5,000 nt of DNA from Dehalococcoidia bacterium (GTDB lineage: Bacteria; Chloroflexota; Dehalococcoidia; GIF9; UBA5629). This document shows, piece by piece, positions 1 through 5,000 of the stretch. The stretch spans positions 1-5,000 of the forward strand of contig JAQTLG010000154.1 in NCBI GenBank assembly GCA_028715025.1, given 5' to 3'. Position numbers and translations under genes: made by a program. The notes under the pieces were generated by a model. It did no database searches, was not told the DNA's origin, and worked only from the letters and a program-made list of their open reading frames with translations. Numbering within the stretch: position 1 is the stretch's first letter; the number at the start of each line of letters is the position of its first letter.

Positions 1-112
1 TGTCTATGCAGGCAAACGCCTGAGCCTTTTCGAGCAGGGTAAGAGAAAACATGGATGGGAGAACAAGCATAATTGCCAGGATCAGGGAAAGAAGCTTCAT
101 AATTTCTTTCAT
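1..112 (-). CDS. Partial secreted or membrane-anchored protein of unknown function (N-terminus only)
   Basis: The complement read from an ATG at 112-110 gives 37 uninterrupted codons before the left edge. The product begins MKEIMK, then a hydrophobic stretch of about 21 residues (LLSLILAIMLV...), then EKAQAFACID. This is the layout of a Sec signal peptide: a charged start, a hydrophobic core and a polar end with an AQA signal-peptidase-I-like site near residue 32. A cysteine at residue 35 follows AFA, which is only a poor lipobox because position -3 is not Leu/Val/Ile, so a lipoprotein is possible but less likely. A Shine-Dalgarno AGGAG lies at 121-117, four bases before the ATG; a second in-frame ATG at 100-98 would be 16 bases away and is less well placed. 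A candidate promoter lies upstream at 168-196. The gene is divergent from ribF. The mature domain is outside the window, so no function can be given. Confidence 0.6.
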   Translation of the reverse strand, partial: MKEIMKLLSLILAIMLVLPSMFSLTLLEKAQAFACID

Positions 113-167
113 GGCACTCCTCTTGGCGCCGCCCGGTGTTATCGCCCGATCATCCGTATAGGTTCTT

Positions 168-196
168 TTGATATCAGTTGCGGTTATCGCCGTCAA
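168..196 (-). promoter_or_regulatory. Candidate sigma-70-type promoter for the leftward secreted-protein gene
   Basis: On the - strand a -35 box TTGACG (196-191, 5 of 6 to TTGACA) is followed by a 17-base spacer and a -10 box TATCAA (173-168, 4 of 6 to TATAAT). Transcription would start near 161, giving a leader of about 48 bases containing the AGGAG site at 121-117. Consensus match and position support it; there is no experimental evidence. Confidence 0.45.
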
Positions 197-214
197 GTAT
201 AACAGCAGAGATCG

Positions 215-230
215 TGCCTGTAAACAGGCA
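215..230. promoter_or_regulatory. Perfect 7+2+7 palindrome, possible operator
   Basis: TGCCTGT, AA, ACAGGCA: the two 7-base arms are exact reverse complements around a 2-base centre. It abuts the candidate -35 of the ribF promoter at 231 and lies about 20 bp upstream of the leftward -35. It has no T-run on either side, so it is not a typical intrinsic terminator. The size and position fit a site for a dimeric DNA-binding protein that could act on both divergent promoters. The cognate regulator is unknown. Confidence 0.35.
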
Positions 231-261
231 TTATGAACGAAATGAGAATAAGTGTTAAAAT
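231..261 (+). promoter_or_regulatory. Candidate promoter of the ribF-tyrS unit
   Basis: A -10 box TAAAAT (256-261, 5 of 6) is preceded by TGT at 253-255, which is an extended -10 arrangement. The best -35 is weak: TTATGA at 231-236 with a 19-base spacer. The expected transcription start near 268 leaves only about ten bases before the ribF ATG at 279, which fits the lack of a Shine-Dalgarno there. No FMN riboswitch-like leader could fit downstream of this promoter. Confidence 0.4.
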
Positions 262-278
262 ATCGTCCACGTTAGCAA

Positions 279-1210
279 ATGAATATTGAAGCTGAACTGG
301 CCAGATATAGGACCTCTTACCCCACACTTCTCACCATAGGTGTTTTCGACGGTGTTCACCGCGGTCACCTGCATTTGCTGGGGCACCTGGTTGCCCGGGC
401 ACGCGAAAAGGCTGCCCGTCGGGCGTGGTCACTTTCCGCACGCATCCTGAGAAAGTGCTGGGCCGCAGAGACACCATTCCCTGGATAACCACGCTGAGGG
501 AACGCACGCGTCTGATGCGCGCGGCCGGTGTAGATGTGGTCGTGCCGGTTACCTTTACCCGGGACGTGGCCGGCCTTTCCGCGCAGGAGTTCATACTGCT
601 TCTGAAGAAACACCTGAATATGGGTGGACTGGTGCTGGGGCCTGATTTTGCTCTGGGACATCACCGGCAGGGCGACCCGGACTGCCTGCGGCGGATAGGA
701 GAGAAGCTTGATTTCCGTGTCGAGGTCGTCAGGCCTGCCCGGCTGGAGGGCGAAATTATCAGCAGCAGCTCCATCCGTAGATTGCTGGCGGAGAGTGACA
801 TAAATAAAGTTGAGGAGATGCTGGGCCGCCGCTTCATTCTGGAGGGAAAGGTGGTGGTGGGGGACCGCCGCGGCCGTACCCTCGGATTTCCCACTGCTAA
901 TATTAGGATGCAGCCGGAACAGGCCATGCCCGGGGACGGCATCTATGCCACCGTTGTAATCAGGGGACGGCAGAGGCTGGACTCCGTGACCAATATCGGT
1001 GTGCGGCCGACTTTCGGCGGGTTGAAACGTCTGGTGGAGACGTATATATTGGACTTCGACGGAGATCTATATGGAAAGCGGCTGTCTATTGAACTGGTGG
1101 CCAGGCTGAGGGACGAGATGAGGTTCGGCAGCGCTGAGGAGTTGAAGATTCAAATGGGGAAGGATGTTCAACAGGCCAGAAAAATATTAGATGCTGTAAT
1201 AAAGGAATAA
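279..1210 (+). CDS. ribF: Bifunctional riboflavin kinase/FMN adenylyltransferase, with a one-base frame break near 406-410
   Basis: RibF phosphorylates riboflavin to FMN and adenylates FMN to FAD in the cytoplasm. The first frame (279 to a stop at 486-488) encodes the nucleotidyltransferase start, with IGVFDGVHRGH at residues 20-30. The rest lies in the -1 frame: VVTFRTHPE, then GPDFALGHHRQGD (about 121-133) and ISSSSIR (about 161-167). The C-terminal flavokinase domain has GRTLGFPTANI (about 199-209), NIGVRPTFGG and ETYILDFDGDLYG, with the likely catalytic Glu near 254. Adding one A to the AAAA run at 406-409 joins both parts into a 310-residue protein, the normal family length, reading REK-GCPSG-VVTF across the join with no other defect. 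The break is therefore a single-base deletion, an assembly or sequencing error, or less likely programmed -1 slippage. A TAG at 273-275 is in frame just before ATG 279, so no earlier start exists. No Shine-Dalgarno is seen, so initiation may be nearly leaderless. The gene ends three bases before tyrS. Confidence 0.9.
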
Positions 1211-1213
1211 ATT

Positions 1214-2428
1214 ATGAAACGACTATCAGAATCTGAATTCAAGCGCCTGTTTCGCCGGGGCGTGAGCCAGATTATTAACGAGGATGAGCTGCTCAGGATG
1301 ATGCAGTCCGGCAGGCCGCTGCGGCTCAAGCAGGGCTTCGATCCCAGTTTCACCGACATCCACATGGGCCACGTAGTCGGGTTGCGCAAGCTGCGGCAGT
1401 TCCAGCAGCTCGGACACCAGGTGGTGCTTATCGTGGGGGACTGGACCGCCCGCATCGGCGATCCTACGGGGCGATCGGCCACACGTCCCATGCTTACAGG
1501 TGATCAGGTTAAAGCCAATGCCCAGACATATATGGAGCAGTTCTTTAAAATTGTAGATAAAGACAGGACCGAGGTGCGATGGCAGAGCCCCTGGTTCGAG
1601 AAAGGTATATTCGGCCTGGAGGATGTCATCAGACTATCCAGTAAATTCACCGTGGCGCAATTTCTGGCCCGCGAGGATTTCGCACGCCGCTACTCCGAAG
1701 GGCATCCCATTGCCATCACCGAATTCCTTTATCCGCTTATGCAGGGATACGACTCGGTCATGATCGAGTCTGATGTCGAGTTCGGCGGCACCGACCAGGT
1801 CTTCAACTGCATGGTGGGCCGCCAGCTGCAGGAGATGGTGGGACAGAAGCCGCAGCAGGTCTTCCTCATGCCGCTGCTGGTCGGCACCGATGGCGTGCAA
1901 AAAATGAGCAAAAGCCTGGGCAACTATATAGGTGTAACCGACCCGCCGGCTGAGATGTATGGCAAGACCATGTCCATCAACGACAGCATGATCATACCGT
2001 ACCTGGAGCTGCTGACAGATGTGCCTGACGAAGAGATCGAACATTTCAGCACGGGGATGGCCGACGGCCGTCTCAATCCCATGACGGTCAAGAAACGCCT
2101 GGCCCATGAGCTGGTCAAGGATTTCTGGAGTGATAAAGACGCCGGGGAGGCGGCTGACGAGTTCGCCCGAACGGTACAGCAAAAAGAAGTCCCCGATGAG
2201 ATACCGGTGCTCAAAATCGCAGGCGGATCAACCGCCCTGCTGTCCGCGGAGATATCGCGCGCCGGACTGGCCAAAAGCCGCTCGGAGGCCCGCCGCCTGC
2301 TCGAGCAGAACGCCGTCGAGATCAACGGCAAAACGGTAAATGAGGACCTGGAGATGGGCAAAATCGACGACGGCAGCGTGATCAAAGTGGGCAAGAGGCG
2401 TTATATTAAGGTGATTCGAGAAAAGTAA
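1214..2428 (+). CDS. tyrS: Tyrosine--tRNA ligase
   Basis: This class I aminoacyl-tRNA synthetase charges tRNA-Tyr with tyrosine using ATP in the cytoplasm. The 404-residue product has the family's usual length and order. The Rossmann catalytic core carries the HIGH-type motif as HMGH (residues 50-53, within GFDPSFTDIHMGH). The tyrosine pocket includes YPLMQGYD (173-180) and FGGTDQ (190-195), with Tyr173, Gln177, Asp180 and Gln195 as expected ligands. The ATP loop is a canonical KMSKS (230-234). An anticodon-binding helical region follows, and a C-terminal S4 RNA-binding domain spans about 342-404 (AGLAKSRSEARRLL, EINGKTV). A Shine-Dalgarno AAAGGAA at 1201-1207 lies eight bases before the ATG and inside the last ribF codons, so the two genes are probably co-transcribed and translationally coupled. 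There is no room for a T-box leader. Translation of the full catalytic set is intact. Confidence 0.97.
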   Translation: MKRLSESEFKRLFRRGVSQIINEDELLRMMQSGRPLRLKQGFDPSFTDIHMGHVVGLRKLRQFQQLGHQVVLIVGDWTARIGDPTGRSATRPMLTGDQVKANAQTYMEQFFKIVDKDRTEVRWQSPWFEKGIFGLEDVIRLSSKFTVAQFLAREDFARRYSEGHPIAITEFLYPLMQGYDSVMIESDVEFGGTDQVFNCMVGRQLQEMVGQKPQQVFLMPLLVGTDGVQKMSKSLGNYIGVTDPPAEMYGKTMSINDSMIIPYLELLTDVPDEEIEHFSTGMADGRLNPMTVKKRLAHELVKDFWSDKDAGEAADEFARTVQQKEVPDEIPVLKIAGGSTALLSAEISRAGLAKSRSEARRLLEQNAVEINGKTVNEDLEMGKIDDGSVIKVGKRRYIKVIREK

Positions 2429-2433
2429 GTAGT

Positions 2434-2519
2434 GTCATTACGAGCCCGCAGGGCGCGTCAATCCTGTGCCCCCGCATGATAGTACAAGGTTGCTTCGTCG
2501 CTACGCTCCTCGCAATGAC
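2434..2519 (-). repeat. 86-bp imperfect palindromic dispersed repeat, copy 1
   Basis: The element begins GTCATTACGAG and ends CTCGCAATGAC, so its ends are 11-base inverted repeats with one mismatch. It starts six bases after the tyrS stop. Reverse-complemented, it matches 3746-3831 at 80 of 86 positions with no gaps; the longest identical run is the last 30 bases. Differences are at element positions 7, 25, 32, 37, 51 and 56. The arm nearest the aminotransferase holds GCTTCGTCGCTACGCTCC, the other arm GCCCGCAGGGC, which can itself fold. From general knowledge, repeats with the GTCATTGCGAG...GCAATC style are dispersed between genes in many bacterial genomes. It could form a hairpin at the end of the tyrS mRNA. 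No clear target-site duplication is visible. Strand is assigned so that copy 2 is '+'. Confidence 0.9.
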
Positions 2520-2587
2520 AAATAATAGGGCGCTCCTTGATATAACATGATAAATGACGCTTCACAACATCTATGCGCATATCTGAA

Positions 2588-2616
2588 TTCCATTGCAGGC
2601 CCAAATAATCTATAAT
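2588..2616 (+). promoter_or_regulatory. Promoter of the class V aminotransferase gene
   Basis: A perfect -10 box TATAAT occurs at 2611-2616. The -35 at the optimal 17-base spacing is TTCCAT (2588-2593), a weak match. The start would fall near 2623, giving a leader of about 22 bases that carries the strong AGGGAGG ribosome binding site at 2633-2639. It lies between repeat copy 1 and the gene, so the aminotransferase appears to have its own transcription start separate from ribF-tyrS. Confidence 0.55.
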
Positions 2617-2645
2617 TTACGGACTAATCTTTAGGGAGGCCCCAC

Positions 2646-3731
2646 ATGCAGTTGAGAATCCCAGGCCCGACACCTTGCCCTGACGAGGTACTGAAAGCCG
2701 GCGGACGCCAGATGATCAATCATCGTGGTAAGGAATTTGCCGAGATGCAGAACCGGATAACTCCAAAACTGCAACAATGCTTTCAGACCAGGAACGACCT
2801 TTTGATCCTCACCACATCGGGTACCGGAGGCCTCGAATCTGCTGTGGTAAATACGCTGTCACCCGGGGATAAGGTACTTGGTATCTCCATCGGCATCTTC
2901 GGAGACCGATTCGCCGATTGCGCAAAAACCTATGGCGCTGAAGTGATTCCCCTCAAGTATGACTGGGGGCAGGCCGTTGACCCCGACGATGTTAAAAAGG
3001 CTCTCAAGGATAATCCCGGCGTCAAAGCCGTGCTTGTGACCCATAATGAGACGTCAACCGGCACCACCAATCCGCTCAAGGATATTGCCGGAGTGGTGAA
3101 AGAGGCCGGGAAGCTCATCCTGGTGGATGCGGTCAGCAGCATGAGTTCCATCGATGTGCAGGTGGACGCCTGGAACCTGGACGTGGTGGTCTCAGGTTCT
3201 CAGAAAGGATGGATGGTCCCGCCCGGGCTGGCCTTCATCAGTATCAGCGAGGAAGGCTGGAAGGCGCATTCACAGGCGAAAATGCCCAGGTTCTATTTCG
3301 ATTACACACGCGCCAAAAAGTTTATCCCGGACGGCCAGACGCCGTGGACCCCGGCTGTTTCGATCTACTTCGCCCTGGATGTTGCCCTGGACATGATGCT
3401 GAAAGAAGGGCTGCAGAACATCTTTGCCCGGCACGCCAGGGTTGCGGACAAGGCCAGGAAATGGGTCAAGTCCAAAGGCCTGGAGTTGCTCGTGGCAGAC
3501 GAGAAGAACGCATCCAATACGGTGACGGCAGTTAAAGTCCCGGCAGATATGGAAGTATCCAAATTCTCGAGCACTCTGCGTGACGAGTACAAGGTCGTCA
3601 TCGCCGGAGGACAGGGTGGCATGAAAGGCAAGGTCTTCCGTGTTGGCCACTTGGGCTTTGTTACGGAGCAGGACATGGACGAGGTGCTTGCTGCTATGGA
3701 CAAGGCTCTGCCGAAGGCTAAGAAAGCATAG
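2646..3731 (+). CDS. Class V PLP-dependent aminotransferase (serine/alanine--glyoxylate or serine--pyruvate type)
   Basis: This PLP enzyme transfers an amino group between a small amino acid (serine, alanine) and a 2-oxoacid. The 361-residue product starts with the family hallmark IPGPTPCP (residues 5-12), followed by NHRGKEF (25-31), which is typical of alanine-glyoxylate aminotransferases. TSGTGG (57-62) should hold the cofactor phosphate, Asp161 in LVDAVSS should pair with the pyridine nitrogen, and Lys187 in GSQKGWM is the Schiff-base lysine. Arg332 in FRVGHLG is the expected substrate-carboxylate arginine. The length is slightly short of some homologues but complete, ending in a lysine-rich tail. 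The ATG is fixed by AGGGAGG at 2633-2639, six bases upstream. It lies directly before serA, so a role in serine synthesis is likely, either as a serine:2-oxoacid aminotransferase or in place of SerC on 3-phosphohydroxypyruvate. Substrate cannot be settled from sequence alone. It is bracketed by inverted repeat copies. Confidence 0.92.
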   Translation: MQLRIPGPTPCPDEVLKAGGRQMINHRGKEFAEMQNRITPKLQQCFQTRNDLLILTTSGTGGLESAVVNTLSPGDKVLGISIGIFGDRFADCAKTYGAEVIPLKYDWGQAVDPDDVKKALKDNPGVKAVLVTHNETSTGTTNPLKDIAGVVKEAGKLILVDAVSSMSSIDVQVDAWNLDVVVSGSQKGWMVPPGLAFISISEEGWKAHSQAKMPRFYFDYTRAKKFIPDGQTPWTPAVSIYFALDVALDMMLKEGLQNIFARHARVADKARKWVKSKGLELLVADEKNASNTVTAVKVPADMEVSKFSSTLRDEYKVVIAGGQGGMKGKVFRVGHLGFVTEQDMDEVLAAMDKALPKAKKA

Positions 3732-3745
3732 TGTAAAGATCGAAT

Positions 3746-3831
3746 GTCATTGCGAGGAGCGTAGCGACGAAGCAATCTTGAACTATCATGCGGGAGCACG
3801 GGATTGCCGCGCCCTGCGGGCTCGCAATGAC
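3746..3831 (+). repeat. 86-bp imperfect palindromic dispersed repeat, copy 2 (inverted relative to copy 1)
   Basis: The element begins GTCATTGCGAG and ends with its exact complement CTCGCAATGAC, so here the 11-base terminal inverted repeat is perfect. Inner segments GCAATC and GATTGC extend the pairing after asymmetric interior bulges, and GCCCTGCGGGC near the right end can form its own small stem. It lies 14 bases after the aminotransferase stop and 61 bases before the serA ATG. If the two genes share a transcript, this would be a large hairpin in the message between them. No open reading frame or transposase is associated with it. The two copies enclose 1226 bases containing the aminotransferase with its promoter. 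Confidence 0.9.
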
Positions 3832-3892
3832 CTATGTATAAACGCTCTCCATGATAAGGCTGCGTAAATAATATTATTGAGGAGCTGACACG

Positions 3893-5000
3893 ATGAAGGT
3901 ACTTGTAGCTGATCCTTTAGCGCCCGAGGGCATGGAAAGCCTGAAGGCCATGACCGAGGTGGACGTCAAGCTCGGCCTCAAGCCGGACGAGCTGAAGGCC
4001 ATTATTTGTAATTATGATGCCATCATTGTGCGCAGCGAGACGCAGGTCACGGCCGATATCATCAAGGCCGGCAGTAAGCTGCAGATCATCGCCCGCGCCG
4101 GCGTGGGTCTCGATAACGTCGATATTAACGCCGCAACCCAGAAGGGTATCATGGTTGTCAATGCCCCCACGGGCAATACGGTGGCTGCGGCCGAACATAC
4201 CATGGCGCTCATGCTGGCTCTGGCGCGCAATATTCCACAGGCGCACAGTCAGCTCAAGGCAGGCAAATGGAACCGCAAGGAATATACCGGTGTGGAGCTG
4301 CGCAACAAAACACTGGGCATTATCGGGCTGGGTAACGTCGGCTCCGGTGTGGCCGCCCGCGCCCAGGGCTTCGAAATGAGGCTGGTGGGGTACGATCCTT
4401 TCGCCTCGCAGGAATACGCCCAGTCGCTGGGCGTTACGCTGCTCCCGCTCGAACAGCTTTACAGGGAATCCGACTTCATCACACTGCACCTGCCTCTCAC
4501 GCAGCAGACTAAAGGAATGATCGGCGCCAAAGAGATAGCCACGTTTAAAAAGGGAGTGCGTATCATCAACTGCGCGCGGGGAGGCCTCATTGACGATGAG
4601 GCTTTGCTCAAGGGTATTGAAGAGGGAAAGGTGGCCGGCGCGGCCATCGATGTTTACGCCGTGGAGCCCTGCACCGACAGCATCCTGTTTAAAAGCGATA
4701 AGGTCATTGTCACGCCCCACCTGGGCGCTTCGACCAAGGAAGCCCAGACCAATGTCTGCATCGATGTAGTCGACCAGATCATCGATGTCCTCAACGGCAA
4801 ACCGGCCAGGTTTGCGGTAAATGTGCCTCAGATAGCGCCGGAGCTGCTGGAGATCCTCAGGCCGTATATGGATGTAGCCGCTGTGGTGGGCAAAATGGCG
4901 GGACAGCTTATGGGAGGACAGCTTAAAGGACTTAAGATCAAGTACTCCGGCGAAATCACGCAGTACGACACCTCCGCCCTCAAGTCGTCCATTCTCAGCG
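3893..5000 (+). CDS. serA: D-3-phosphoglycerate dehydrogenase (3' end outside the window)
   Basis: SerA oxidises 3-phosphoglycerate to 3-phosphohydroxypyruvate with NAD+, the first step of serine synthesis. The frame stays open for 369 codons to the right edge. A substrate-binding segment has VRSET (46-50) and ARAGVGLDNVD (67-77). The Rossmann nucleotide site is GLGNVG (145-150), with Asp168 in YDP as the likely NAD-selecting acid. The catalytic set is complete: Arg229 in NCARGG, Glu258 in VEP and His276 in TPHLGAST. From AVNVP (308-312) the sequence enters what looks like the intervening (ASB) domain of long-form SerA (usually about 525 residues); the final ACT domain would lie outside the window. 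The start is supported by AGGAG at 3880-3884, eight bases upstream. No convincing promoter was found between the repeat and the gene, so it may be transcribed from the aminotransferase promoter, the probable partner in serine synthesis. Confidence 0.96.
   Translation, partial: MKVLVADPLAPEGMESLKAMTEVDVKLGLKPDELKAIICNYDAIIVRSETQVTADIIKAGSKLQIIARAGVGLDNVDINAATQKGIMVVNAPTGNTVAAAEHTMALMLALARNIPQAHSQLKAGKWNRKEYTGVELRNKTLGIIGLGNVGSGVAARAQGFEMRLVGYDPFASQEYAQSLGVTLLPLEQLYRESDFITLHLPLTQQTKGMIGAKEIATFKKGVRIINCARGGLIDDEALLKGIEEGKVAGAAIDVYAVEPCTDSILFKSDKVIVTPHLGASTKEAQTNVCIDVVDQIIDVLNGKPARFAVNVPQIAPELLEILRPYMDVAAVVGKMAGQLMGGQLKGLKIKYSGEITQYDTSALKSSILS

Noticed and set aside
138..191. Nine-base direct repeat GTTATCGCC (138-146 and 183-191)
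   Set aside because: Too short and unsupported by symmetry or regular promoter spacing; compatible with chance.
113..278. Possible FMN riboswitch upstream of ribF
   Set aside because: The region is only 166 bases, is shared by divergent promoters, and shows none of the conserved RFN-element segments. The likely promoter leaves only about ten bases of leader.
242..289. A 15-codon upstream reading frame overlapping the ribF start
   Set aside because: It has no ribosome binding site and begins upstream of the predicted transcription start, so it is probably not translated.
1634..2182. A 182-codon open frame on the - strand
   Set aside because: Antisense shadow of tyrS across its KMSKS region; no independent signals of coding.
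2434..2519. Repeat copy 1 as an intrinsic terminator for tyrS
   Set aside because: It can fold, but the stem is long and interrupted and no T-run follows, so it was recorded as a repeat rather than a terminator.
2434..3831. CRISPR array or insertion sequence
   Set aside because: There are only two repeat copies, they are inverted rather than direct, and no transposase or cas gene is present.
3865..3878. A/T-rich AATAATATTATT before serA as a promoter
   Set aside because: TAATAT is only a 4 of 6 match for a -10 and there is no acceptable -35 at the right spacing.
3917..4720. A 267-codon open frame on the - strand
   Set aside because: It lies fully antisense to serA, whose motifs are complete. 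It has no ribosome binding site or recognisable domain and is a by-product of codon bias.

Overview
The window looks like ordinary bacterial chromosome of moderately high G+C. It carries four recognisable housekeeping genes on the + strand and the start of one gene on the - strand. The combination of a class V aminotransferase next to a long-form SerA, the TyrRS type, and the dispersed 'GTCATTGCGAG' palindromic repeats suggests a Chloroflexota/Dehalococcoidia-like genome, possibly a metagenome-assembled one. This assignment is an inference from gene content and sequence style, not from a database search.

Layout: (1) 1-112, - strand: the first 37 codons of a protein with a signal peptide, running off the left edge. 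(2) 113-278: a divergent intergenic region with a candidate promoter in each direction and a perfect 7+2+7 palindrome (215-230) beside the rightward promoter. (3) 279-1210: ribF, encoding a bifunctional riboflavin kinase/FAD synthetase, broken by an apparent single-base deletion in an A-run at 406-409; the two halves otherwise join perfectly. (4) 1214-2428: tyrS, three bases after ribF, with its ribosome binding site inside the ribF 3' end. (5) 2434-2519: first copy of an 86-bp imperfect palindromic repeat. (6) 2588-2645: a good promoter and a strong Shine-Dalgarno, then 2646-3731, a class V PLP aminotransferase (serine/alanine-glyoxylate type). (7) 3746-3831: second copy of the 86-bp repeat, inverted relative to the first, 80/86 identical. 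(8) 3893 to the right edge: serA (D-3-phosphoglycerate dehydrogenase), 369 codons visible, cut by the window.

Functionally, ribF-tyrS is a two-gene transcription unit for flavin cofactor synthesis and tyrosine tRNA charging. The aminotransferase-serA pair probably supplies serine (or interconverts serine/glycine and 2-oxoacids), with the aminotransferase a candidate for the step normally done by SerC.

I saw no tRNA or rRNA gene, CRISPR array, transposase, phage gene or defence system. The points worth a second look are the ribF frame break, the inverted repeat pair bracketing the aminotransferase with its own promoter, and the operator-like palindrome upstream of ribF.
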